64,000 nt of DNA from Oscheius sp. JU75 (Eukaryota; Nematoda; Chromadorea; Rhabditida; Rhabditidae). Positions 23,758 to 36,088 of this stretch are shown in pieces. The position numbers were made by a program, and so were the translations under genes. The stretch lies in NCBI GenBank assembly GCA_037178855.1, contig JASJZC010000005.1, positions 9,300,001 to 9,364,000 on the forward strand, given 5' to 3'. The notes beneath the pieces were generated by a model. The model was not told the origin of the DNA and ran no database searches. It was given only the letters and a program-made list of their open reading frames with translations. Every line of letters starts with the position of its first letter. The stretch's first letter is position 1.

Positions 23758-25932
23758 CGAACTGCAAACAAATGTACAGTACATGTTAACGGGTGTTTAA
23801 CTGGTGAACACAGAACGGGAAGAAAGAACAGAACTGGGTCCTGTCATTTCGAGCCAAAGCAACTAGTCTTGGTAGAATCAGTACGGCATGACATTCTCTA
23901 TGCTACGAGAACGTAACGATGTCCAAGAGTTTTGTCCAAGTTAGCTATCGGGGCGACTGGAAACTTTTGCTATAGAGGACGCGGCCTGAAGTTTCTGAAC
24001 TGACCAATCAGACACCCGCTGTTTACAGACAAGCACAGTGCTTCGGTCCTGTCGGCTTGCCGTCGCTTGACTACTCTGGTAGAAGTAATCAGACACTTTT
24101 GGAGGAAATAATGATAGTGGCAAAAAAAAACTGAAGGCTTTCCAAGCTGTAACTATTAAATTTTAATTCTAGTTGTTCCTCAAGCTCACTCCCGATTTCA
24201 TGTTTCCCTAGCTGCTCGATTCGCTCCTGTTTATTAATAGTGCCAGTTCAGTGCGCTCTATTTGCAGACGATAGCGTGCCAATCTTTGTTTCTTCATCTT
24301 CTGATCTTCTACCGACAAAAGTGGATAAACTGGTGATTTTTACGTTTTGGTGTAGGTTCTCAGCTCTCACTCCGCTTCTTGTCAGTTTTATGCTCTACGT
24401 GTAGAACTTTATTATCTGCATCGTTCGAAGTAAATGTTTCTAGGGTACATGGCTTCGATTCTGAGAGATATTGCAGCAAGCTGGAAGAAATAAATGATTT
24501 GATCATCAAATTGGTCTAGACTGTTCACTGGAGCCGTGGTATGATCTTTTGATACCGTCTATGCTTGTGTACTTGGTCGATTGGAGAGGGATAGAGAGAC
24601 TACAAGGTAACGTGTAATGCTTCGTAGGGTCTAACTCCAAGTTTGCTCATCGATCCATATAAGTTTTGCTTCGATGGCCGTTTTTTCTGTACTTCGAAGT
24701 GATGACAGTTTGCAGCATTTTTTTTAAACCTTTTCAAATCCGGTCCCTTAAAAAATTTATGTCTCGACCTCTAAGAAACTGAGAAGCTTCGTGTCCGTCA
24801 TGGTGAGCCCTGTACGATTGCAGCAGATAAGAGAATGCAGAAATGATCTTGACGGACCAAGAGATCGTACCATTCGAACCATCGGACCGCTTTTCAGTGA
24901 CAAGTGGCGTTCAGTTACACTTCATCGTCAGAGCGATCTGATAGCTGGAAGCGGGGAAGATGAGAACTACGACAGTTGTTGAGGTGACAATAAACACCTA
25001 CACGTTCCGGAAATGATAAAGCGTCATATCGATAAGTGATTTTTGCAGAAGTTGTAGGCCAATTGAATGGTCGTAATCTTGCAGGATGGACGATAAGGAG
25101 TTCGACAACGTTCTGTAGCTGAAACTTGAATGGAAATGCTACATTCCTAGCAAGTAGTATGGTATCGTGTATTGTAAAAAACACAGTTACACACAATCTA
25201 AATTAGATCATTACGAAGTCTGTTTCGTCGACAATTGAATTGTTTTGTTGCCATTTCCGGTCATTTTACAATTATATTAGAATCAAAAGTCAGAGATAAT
25301 CCCTGTTTTAAAATTACGAAGAAATAACGATTAAAATAACCAACAATCTACCGACGACGCGAGTGTTTCCTTTGAGATGACGGAGCTATGCAATCTCCCT
25401 ACTTTGCAGAACAATTGGCAAAACTGCCTAAGCAGCGCTATCCATATGTGATACAGTATTCCATATCAGTTCTCCGAACAACAGTTCCGCAGCGAAGATA
25501 GACAAGGAGGAAAACGACCCTTGGACCAGATCATATTGGTTGCTCTCTTGAACTTCGACTTCGTTGGACCCTTATCTCTTTTGCCATTCATTACAGTACA
25601 ACTGATTCATTGTGTCACTTTATTACGTTCATTACTGAACCGGGGGAGCGTGACCTTAAAATACTTATATACAACTGACTTTCTTTCAATCTTTGACTCT
25701 AATACAGACTCAATATATAGACATTCTAGCAAAGAACATGTAGAACGCTGGAGAGATCACCAAGAGGGGAAACAACGTCTCTTCTGTATGTGTTTAAGCA
25801 TTGATTTGGAAAGGCTAGGTGGTGGTCTGGAAGCCACCTCACTGAGGCGATTGAGGAACAAGAGAGAGAGAGAGAGAGTACGAGAGGGACCGGCATAGAA
25901 CCCAGAGAAAAATGAGAGAGAGCGAGAGAAAT
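23758..25932. other. no gene recognised
   Basis: Contains a few open stretches, for example on + near 25385-25500 (MQSPYFAEQLAKLP), without recognisable domain or splice context. A (GA)n run lies at 25860-25878, just past the 3' end of the DM-domain gene on the opposite strand. Confidence 0.35.
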
Positions 25933-28900
25933 CTACATGCTATTGGAGAAAATGGCCTGCGGCCTAGTCTGAAGCAGATTCTGCAATAGATCCTGGTTTA
26001 CACCGTCCTTCTGCAGCAGTTGCTGCGTTTTCAGGAGGGAGAAAAGATCAGGGGAGGGAGTCGTGGCCGGCGGGGTGGGGTTGTTTATAGGGAGCATGGC
26101 CAAGAGCTGCTGAAGAGCCTGATTCTGCTGCTGAAGAATGTTATTCTGGAGGATCACCAGCTGTTCAGGGGACAGAACACCAGTGGGAGCTGAAGTCGCC
26201 GGTGGAAAGCTGATCGGCTGTGCCTGAGCAGAAAGAGGAAGGCTGACCGAGGGCATCGGAGCTTGCATGGCCGCGATCGGAAGAGCAGGCATACTCATGG
26301 GTACGGTGGTCTGAAAAAGGAATGAGTCAGTATGGTTGTTTGATCAGAATAGTCAGTCTGAGTCGGGCACGCGATCAAAGGATCAGACACAGGCTGTTCG
26401 AACAGAACTCTGGTCATAGTCAAGAGGCTCAGGATTGATCTGCCTTAGGAGGGAAGTTCAGAATCAAGTTCAGAAAAATCAGAAAAGCGGGGATGAATCT
26501 CTAGCTTCCGGAATCTGATCCTATCCGAATCGTGACGTCTAAAAAGATCACTTAAGGACGTATTTAAGAGTATGAGTCAGGTAGTCGACCAAGAAGAATG
26601 TTTTCGCTGCGTGAGTCAGGGTCATACAGAACCAGTAAGACCAAAAGTAATAGGTACTGTTTCGGAAACGATCAGATTTACGGGCGTTTAAAAGTTCAAC
26701 AGTCTACGTCAAGGGACCAAAGATGAGGCCAATTACTGTAGGTACCAGTCAAACAGCTTCCAATACTCACCTTCATGAAGTTCTGCTGATGGTGATGGAC
26801 AGATACCGGAGTTGGGACTGTCATCGGTGTAGGAGCTGTGACTCTAGGCTTCATAGCGATCGGCGAATTGATCTTCATCTCCTGCATATGGTTTTCCATG
26901 GGCTGAGAAGAAACGGGGGTGTCATCCATGACGTCGTGGTCCATCTTCTTCTCCATTTCCTCATCCACAAAAATTCTCATAGCTGGGATCGTCGGCAGGA
27001 GGATGTAGCGTCCCTTCTTTTCTTTGTTGTGCGGTGGTTGCACTTTCGGGAGCTCTTTGGTCTCACCCTGAAAATTGGAGGATAAGTACTGTACCTTTGG
27101 ATTCAAACTTAAGAATAGCCTGTTTCTAGACCCTCCGATCTCAAAAATAACTTGTTTACGGGGAGCCGGAGAGTACAAATTTCCGAACTCCCTCCAACAG
27201 GACCGGTCCTCATAATACAGTTTGGTATTTCGATCCTCCCTCGGTACGAGGTTGTTTTCGAAAGAGAGTCTGTCGCAACACCGCTCCGCGTGAACAAAAC
27301 AACTAAGGACAAGAGTGAAAACAGTCAGTCACCGATCTCGAAAACAAGAGCAGGAGCGAGCGGTGGACGTTGATTTTTGGTTCGGACCCGGTGAACCCGC
27401 ATACCCGGAACCAACTGAATCGTGATCTCATTGGTTGATAAACAACTCGGGGTGTGGCCAAGAGTTCAACGAGTTCAAGGGAGAGTCAAAAATCGAAAGA
27501 CACGCGGGTCGTGTTTCAACATTCTGATGGGAAGCGGGAGAAGGTCAGAAAGCGTGGGTAAATAAAAGGAAAAGGAATTCTGAGCCAAGAGATCACTGTT
27601 AAGGGTTTGAAAGAAATCCGCTCAGACTGTTCATCCTGGTCCAGGTTCAAAGCGTGGGGTTCATTCTGACGTTTCGAAGCGCACTTGAACATGAGATTAA
27701 TTGTTTGAGCAGCTGGCAACCAGAAGGAGAAAAATTTTGCTCCGAATAATTAGAAGGAATGGGAATGTACTAGAACCCGAACCCTACTTTGTTCAATGCT
27801 GCTTGTATCATATTCTTACTGGTTTGCTTAGACTTGGTATGTTCTATATCACTGGGATACCGATTCTTGAGGACCGAGAGATGGTACGGGTATGAGCATA
27901 GAAAGTCCAATGCTCTTACGCGATGGTACGAGAGAATTGATATATGCCCGAAAGCTGTTACGGGTGAGACTGTACGACTCAAAAAGATGTCTATAGCCCC
28001 AAGGGATATGTTGCGGGACAAATAGATGCGACAAACGGATTTTTCAATGTTTTAGGTGAGAAAGTAGTAAAACTTTGTGTAAATACCCTATTTTTGTCAT
28101 GCCAGTTTTCTGATATTGTATGTTGTTGATGAACTCACCGATGCTACAAAGGTATGAGCCCTCTTCCTCATATGACTCTGAACTTCTTCCAAAACCGGCG
28201 AAGGAGCCTTGCCTTCAGCCTCCAGCCTCTTCTTCTCAGCTGCACACTTTGCTTTCCAGATGTCGTAGGACATCACGGTCATGGCTCCCAAAGACATGCT
28301 GCGGCCTTCGAGGCCGGTACGGGTACTAGATGCCTGAAAAGAGATAATAAGATCCGAATTGGTGTGGATAGGAGCGAAATGGGGCAGCAAGAGACACCAC
28401 TGCAGCACGGAAAGGGCTGCGTGAATGAGTGCCTCGATCTGTGACCACAGGACACGAAAGGGCGGAGCTTGATAGCGGGGATTAATCTTTCCGGGTTGCA
28501 AAAGGGTTCAAATTCCCACAGGGTTTAAGTGAACTGAAGGGACACAAGTTCACACAGGGTAAGAGACAGAGAGATACTACCTGCTCGGAATCCATTGACG
28601 ACGAGTGACTGGAACAGGAGCTCATCTTGCGGGACGGTGCTGAAAACAGCCATTATTGTAGTAAAATTTGACAAAATGTGTAAACATGGCCAGTATGCGC
28701 CAGAGGAAAGGGTACAGGGTCTAATAGTGACACTTTGATCACAGACAGTGTTATTATTGTTTTGGGCCAGATGTCCTTTTGGTTGCCAGTAACCATGCGT
28801 GTTTTGTTCTGGACAGTCCCTAAAAGCCCCATTAGACTCTTTCGGGGGCTAATTGTTGGTAAATAGGATCGAAAATGGATCTATGGTACGCGAATTAGGG

Positions 28901-31900
28901 TGCATCGCGCACCCTTAGTCGATCAGAAATCGCCCGTTGCATTCTATACGATTCGAAAAATGTAGACAAGGTTATTTGGGTGGGGAAAATTTGGCTCAAA
29001 TATCCAAACATGGTGGCTAAAAGTCGCGCCAAAATGTTTGCAATTCGAGAGCAGTCATAGCGATCTCCGACCCAGTAGAATTGTTTGACTTGGGGTAAAA
29101 GTCTTGGAAGGGAACAGAGCTGAGAGAGTACGGGGAGGAAGCTACAGTCCCTCTTATAATCCTCAAGCAACGACAGATCATTAAATTAGCTGAATTCTAC
29201 GTCGAAGATGGACAATTGTGGGTGCATTTGACGCAATACGATGCTGCCTAGCTCATAAATAGGTCAGTAACAACCCTATTTTCGTCTACAGCTGTTGTTC
29301 ACAAACTCAAACTGGTGCTTAAGAAGGAATAAAAATAGAAGAACACTTTAAGTGAACACTTAGTGAGCTAGAGGAAGAGTACAGGACTGATAGGATAGGA
29401 GGATGACAGTGTTTTCGCTTTGTGAGGCCAATACACCCTCTCTTTTGGCTGGTCCGCCCCTCCGCTGCACTATAAACAGACCAACAAGAGCAAGATCAGA
29501 AAGGACGGCTGGGAAAGTAGACAACAGGTGAGAGATAGAGATCGGTCAGAGAGATCGGAATAATTTGAGGACAGATTATTAGGTATTTTGGTAGGAGAGA
29601 GGTGTTTGGGGATTCTGTCACTGTTACTGTCACACTACTACTATCTTCCTCCCCGAAATTTAATCTTTTAACGGTTTGCTCAAGGAAAGAGAGTTTAGCA
29701 AAGATAGCGCACACCGCGTGGTGGTGCTCTCCTCCGCCATTTTTTAGTTTGATCAGTCCCTGTGTGCCCCGAGAGGGAGGAAGCTTTAAAGACATTGTTA
29801 TACAAACCAACAGACCGGCACTAAATGAACGTCTCGGCGAACCTTGACTTCTTGGAGGTTTGGACCCGCTGGCAGGGGAGTTCGACGAGTGAGCGCACTG
29901 TCAAAGAGGGGGCCTGTTGCGATAGTAAACTGGCGGCGATCTCTGTTGCAGCTTCTAGCAACAGCAAATATTTTGGCGGGTGAGTTCAAAAAGTTTGTAG
30001 TGTCTGGATCATACTGTAAGTACGAGAGAGAAACAAGACTGTCTGGATCGGAACCACTGATCCGGACCCACCCAGAGAGTGGGATAATCCTTGAGAATGC
30101 CGTTTGGAGGATGATCCTTTTCTGGAAGCTACCCACACCTATTCAAAGAGCCTATTGTTCTTGAACTAACAGAAAAAATGTCTCCATGTGAATTGCATGA
30201 AATGAATAGACTACAAAGAGCTTTAATTAATCCTTTCCCTCGTTCTCAGATACTTTCTGTCGTTCTCAATACGAAAGCCAGATCATTAATCTGCTCAAAG
30301 ATTCCTGTTTTTGCGCTTTTCCTCAAGATTCAAGCACGAAGTAGAAGAGGAACAGGAACTACTATTCCGTAGTATGAGATCAGCTTCCCTGCTTTCCAGT
30401 GACTCATAATGCCGAGCGCGCGGGGCTTTCTCTTCAAATTACTAATTTGGTCTCATATGTTCACGCGCGATCCAAGATCAAAAGACAAATCTGAGCCAGC
30501 TAGCCAAAAGTTCAAAAGAACTCCCATGTACATAGGCTCTTAATGACGAAGAAACGAGTAGAACATTGGGAAAAGACAGATGGGCGGGTGTGTTCTCCTA
30601 CATTAGTCACAGGCAGATTAGCGACCGAAAGAGGCATCAAAAACCAAGAGGAAGTGTTGCCTTGTTTAGGGAGCAATCGGGGATAACGAATAGGGGCCTG
30701 AAACTGGCTGCCAGTTGACTGTTATGGGAAGGGGAATCCCCTAGTTTATTTTGGATAGAAAACGAAACTCTAGAGGTACACAAAAATGACGTCCAGTCTT
30801 CCTAGTCTCCCGATTTGCCAAAAGGAACTGTAAGTGTTTTCCTCAGGCTCACTAGGTCTTTCCCAATCACATGTTGCGTTTTTGTCTCGCAGTGAGAGTC
30901 CAAGGAGAGAGGTAGACAGTCAACAAAAGTCAATAGTTTAAGTTTGCCAAACATTTTACTCTTTTAATTTCAGAACACGGTGCACTAATGTATGCTCTCG
31001 TTGAACTTTTTGCTCTCTTCTTCTCAGTCAGTCTAGGAGAGGAAGTAGCCTGCTAAAGAGAGTGGTCTCAGGCATATTGCGAGAAGAGCTCATTCAGAGC
31101 AAAGAATGGTTCAAAGAGATCGCTGTCAGCCATGGGAACAAGAACAAAGGGTTGTAATAGACTGGGAGCAGAAGCCAAAGCGCCTAAGAAAATATTAAAA
31201 TCTAAGGAGAACCCTTTCGAAAAATCCAGATTGTAATTTTAACTTGAATCCCTGTCTTCGGATATAATTTTCACAGTATTTTCCGTTTCAGGTATGATGA
31301 ATCCGCTGAAATACTGAGAAGACCGGTGAATGGTCCGCTACTTGAAACAACTGTATGAATCCAAAAACATTCCATAGTTTTATACAACATTATGATTCTG
31401 TTTCCGGGTTATGCCAAAAACGACTCTAGGATTAGGGGACCGCATTTTTTTCGTACAACTGTATGTAAAGAGTATTAGTGGTACTTTACGAAACGAGTTT
31501 GACACAGGAAAAACGCTTACCTTGATCATGATCAGTTTCCCTCTCTCTTCTTCTCTGTTCCGTCAACATGGCAGCCAGTTCCAGCTTCTCCTTGTTCCTC
31601 TTATTAAAAGATTTCAGTCTTTTCTGATTTAGGCGCTCGCACTGAAAATGTATTCTTTGACCTCCATCATAGATCCCGCGATCTGATCTTTCCTCCCAAC
31701 CCGCAGTGAATATCAGATGACTCAGTTAGACTAAGCAAAGGGGACCGAAGGAACCAAATCGTCTAGTCTAAGTCAACAGGGCAACATTTCGATGTGTTGT
31801 TTATATGTAAGCTCTGGTCATCCAGAGGGAGAATTGTTTTGGCTGCTTGAAGAGGATCAAACCCCAATTGGTCCCTCCTGGCTATTTTAGGGATTCGTAA

Positions 31901-32568
31901 AGAGCCAGGGAAAGGACTACTTAGGAGTTCATAAGAGGAGCGGCTGTTGAGCAAATCTGTACTTTTAAAAACCTGTAGAAACAATTAACTTGCCTTATTG
32001 AGGCAAAATAAAGTCACTTATCCAAGTACTAACCGGACCCAACGTTGCTTGACTTGCCAGAGCGGACGAGAAAGAAAGGGGCTCCATAAGCTTCACCTAT
32101 AGTATAAGGGAAGAACAAAATGATACGGGAGTGACTCTCAAGGGCTGCAAGAAACTTTGAAGACAGTTGCCCGCTCATCGAAAATTTTGCAAAACTTGGG
32201 TTCCTGTAAGTGAAAAGCGTTCTCATTAGTATAGTTCTGAGTGGGATCGTGGTATGTACTCAAAACCCTAATTTAATCATAGTTAAGCGTTCGACCCTGG
32301 TCGCGCTATGGTTCAATCCTTCACCGGGTACCCAGTTTCTAAGTCTCTCCCCGAAACTTACCGATCTGCACGTGCAGAGGATGTACGGGCAACTCGGGGC
32401 ATGGTTCTTGAGGATGACCTTCTCTCCATGACCCTCACACTTCCTACAGTACAGAACACGACCATTCCTCGGGCTCCCGGTCATCCTTGGCGAGTTGGGT
32501 CCACTGCTGGTGGCCATGCTTTCATCCTCGTCGATTGTGACAATCTCGTGGGGACTCATTTGTGTCAT
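25933..32568 (-). CDS. DM-domain (doublesex/mab-3 family) transcription factor
   Basis: Six exons on the minus strand join in frame to 418 residues: 32568-32362, 31641-31521, 28639-28581, 28333-28139, 27067-26771 and 26310-25933 (TAG). The first ATG follows a TTTCTTTCAG acceptor at 32580, so trans-splicing or an upstream exon is possible. Residues 41-70 hold the zinc module, C41-RK-C44-EG-H47, H56, C60, C65-T-C67 and C70; the exon 1/2 junction splits it before C70. A basic recognition helix follows (ERLNQKRLKSFNKRN). The middle is acidic and Lys-rich (KKRLEAEGKAPSP, DEEMEKKMDHDVMDD). The C-terminus is Pro- and Gln-rich (NNILQQQNQALQQLLAM). DM factors bind DNA in sexual and neuronal differentiation. 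Long introns suggest internal regulation. The exact orthologue is not assigned, and a second DM domain may lie upstream. Confidence 0.85.
32019..32075 (-). repeat. 5S-rRNA-derived fragment
   Basis: The minus strand matches the internal-promoter half of nematode 5S rRNA. In plus-strand reading it has TCCAAGTACTAACCGG, CCAACGTTGCTTGACTTGCC and GCGGACG in the right order and spacing. The 5' and 3' thirds of 5S are unrecognisable. It sits in intron 1 of the DM-domain gene. It is either a 5S pseudogene or the head of a SINE3-type element. Confidence 0.65.
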
Positions 32569-35500
32569 TGAGTTATTTTCTGAAAGAAAATTTGTTGCGA
32601 TAAAGGTACCTTTAGCAAGAGAGAACGAGAGATTACGGTAGCGGATTGGAGCAAAAAAGACACAGCATAGACTGGCTTCTAGGAGGAGAAAGACCAAGAG
32701 TTCGGGTCTCTAGGATACCCAGAGTTTTTTCCGAGAACATTAGGGTGTACACGTGGCTGCCAGGCTAGAGATAGAGAAGAGCAAAGGTTCGTCACGCTCT
32801 TAGAAAGTCAACGATACAGAAACGATATAGCCGTAGTCAAAAAGTTTATGGAAACCCGTAAATCCTCAATCGTAAGATAGACTCAGCACAATAACATGAT
32901 TCTTTAGAAATTCGAAACTATGAAAGGCGCCAGCCCTTACTGTTAAGCCAGTTTCCGGATTTTTTCTTCTACACTCTCTTTGACTGTTCGCGAAACGCTT
33001 CTCACAAAGAAGAGACAGGCCCTGAGATCAAACGTCTAAAGCTACTGTACATGCGACCACTCTAAGAGCGCCGCTGAAGGGGAATTTACGACTCCTGGGG
33101 CCAAAATTTGTCCAAAGTTGCTACGTAGAATGTAAACAGGAGACGGTACAAGAGAGTAGGACAATAGGAAGAGGTTTGGGGAAAGCGCAAGGGAAGTCCA
33201 ATGATCAGGACTGTGGAAGAAGTGATGGGACAACAAATAATGAGGTGGGATCACGTGGTAGAGGACTTTTGATCTGGATTGCAAAGGGTCAGAGAGACAG
33301 AAAGACCCAACAAGTCAGCCTCTTACTACTGAACTGAACCCATGATCTTTTGCTCCTACAGTCCTCCTCCTCCAAAAGAGTCACAAGACGTACTCTCTGT
33401 TATTCCGGCGCAAAACAAGGCCTGTTTATAGGGTGTCCTGTATTGGGGAAGACCCTTTGCACTGACCGTCTTGGACTGTGGGGCTCCCTCTAATTCGAGC
33501 ATGGTTAACAGAAATAACAATTTTGTAATAAGCGTGTATGTGCGAATGGTAACATTCAGCACCGATCGTCGAGTCCACATTCAGTTTGACGCTGCAGCTA
33601 TCCCAACAAAAAGACTACGGATAGAGAGAAAGGACATTGGGCCTATTCAAATACAGAAAGGCATTTGTTTCATCTCTCATTAGTGCTTGTCAGGATAGAG
33701 ACAAGACCATAATGAGAGAGCGAGTCGAACTATATTGTGATTGTACGCGACAGGAGAGATCAGTTTCATTCGTACCGATTGTAGTATAATGGCTTTTGGT
33801 CATTAGAGTCTCACGAAAAGTGATGGATAGGCCTCGGTTGTACTGTTAATCTACAACTTTGCAAAGCGATGCTGTGAAATCCTCAGAGTTTCTTAAATTT
33901 GGCGGATGTTTGGTCTCAAATTTATGAAAGTTATGGCCAAATCTACTCATTAAAGGCTAAACAATGAGACTAGAAAAGCCTAGGATGCCCTTTTTCAAGC
34001 GGCATTGCTCGGTGCTTAGCTGACCACACTGACAATGACAACCCATAATTTGTCCAGTCTCGCCAGATGACCGCTACATTTCATGGACTAAGATTTGCAA
34101 AAAGTGAACTTTTGACCCGTCAGTCGTCTCTGTACTTCGTTGGTGCCAAAATAAAACGAGAGCTATAAATTCGTTCTGCAGTTTTTCCGGCCGATGGTCG
34201 CTGTACAACAGCTTTAGACGTTTGATCTCGTGTTAATGGCTCTGTCCGGTGGAAGCGTTCTAATGAGGGGACTATTCTCAGGGATCTTGTCCCAAAATGT
34301 TGGCTCTACGTTCAGTTAGTCAGACTGTCCCTTACCTGGTACGAAGTCTCAAAGTCCCGCAGCAAAACTATCTACGGAAAACGGATGGTATCTGTGTTAT
34401 CAAAAATCCAGACTGACCTTGTTTTGCACAGCGAGATCTCTCTCGTACACATCTCAATGTCTGTTCATAATTCGCGTCTATTCAGCGAGCCCAGTATACA
34501 AAACAAGTCAGTTCAAAGGCGATCTATGCAACTACAGACGCACTCTTTTGGACAAACACATTTTCCTGTTAAGCGCCTGTCAGAAGCAGAGAACACTCTT
34601 CTTGGACAAAAGAACTCCTGTACCTTGTACCCCTTTGGCGGACTTGTCTTGTACAAACAAACAAGTAGACACGCAAGAAGTCGCTCCCTACAGAAAATGA
34701 TCTGACTGAACCCGATAGATGAGTCCGATTAGAGAAGAGAAGAGAGAGAGAGAGAGAGAGACGGAACATTGAGAAGAGAGACAGATCGTAAACTAGATCA
34801 CCTCGGGCGATTACGGGGCACATTAAAGCCATCGAAAATCACAATGAACATTTGCAAACATAGCTTAATACTTATACTGTGTACTGTCGTGCATGCCATT
34901 AATCTCGGAGTCACAGTACGACCAGTTGCTATTTTGGTACGCTCTGTCTCTCTCGATCCCTGTATAGAGAGCACACTAAAAACGGGGCAATGTAACTATT
35001 TTTCAAGTTTTGAACCTTGAATAACAATCGGCCGTAGATAACACTCTATGCGCGCTTCAAAATATAGAGACAGAGTTCGCGTGATTGTGACGTAACGGAA
35101 CTGTATTCTCTCAGTCGCTCGATCAGCGCCCAAAACGGGCACAGGCCTGGGCGCGAAGTTCACAATTGTAGGAAAATGTACACGGAGAATGGACATGATC
35201 TATGCTGCCATTTTGCGATACAGGAAGAGCACAAGAGGGACCGACTGTACCAATTTGTTACAGGGTTGATGATGGCGAAAGTGCGCGTGGTTACTGTACG
35301 CTCATCTTTGAAAGGTACCAGATTATAGATTCCGGATGGATATGATAAAACAAACTATATCAGTAAGCTGCTGCACGAACTGTCAATCACTTGCAAGATT
35401 TGAGCGTCTTATATGTATAGTTTAGGACAGATATAGCTTTTCCATTAACGGGCAGTCGATTAGCAGGATACGGTAGCTTAACACACACGTCAGAGAGAAT

Positions 35501-36034
35501 TTGGGCAGAAGATGGTGGTGGGGCTTTAAGGTATGCTTTGGTGCTAAGCTAAGAATAGGCCAAAGAAGTAGGATACAGTTTGATCTAATTTTGAACAAGG
35601 AGTGAATACAGTAACAGTGAGTATTCTTGTACTATTGCGTAATTTTACACCACACAAGCCCTCGCTGAAACTGAGTTTCGTTATTGTTTTCAAACTGAAC
35701 CCCTGGTTTCATCGAAAAAGTGGGAAAAGCATGGTGTTTACAGAGATAGTAGTGGTTACTTTTTAGGCCGTGCTTATGCAAGATTACTGTTTCACAGAGT
35801 TCAATCAACAGGGTGCAAACAACTGCTGACAGTAATTCTTCGTCTTTTAGGTTTTTCTGACTTGTGTTTTGTAGCCAAGTCGGATTAAACCAGAAGCAAT
35901 TGAACAAGACACACAAACTTTAAGGTCATAGGATGAATATGTAGGTAAATAAAGATTACTGTAAGCTTATGAATAGAGGAGCATTTGAAATGTTTGTAGC
36001 CCGGGAAGGACGAAAGCAGAAAGAACTAAAATCT

Positions 36035-36088
36035 CTGATCTAAGTACAAACCGGGTCCAACTTTGCTTGACTTACGAGATGGGATAGG
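36035..36088 (-). repeat. 5S-rRNA-derived fragment
   Basis: Same core as the copy at 32019 and same orientation: TGATCTAAGTACAAACCGGG, TCCAACTTTGCTTGACTTACG and ATGGGATAGG. More diverged than the other two copies. Confidence 0.55.

Noticed and set aside
28490-28560. GGTTCAAATTCCC resembling a tRNA T-loop
   Set aside because: Lies in a DM-gene intron with no D-arm, anticodon arm or acceptor pairing.
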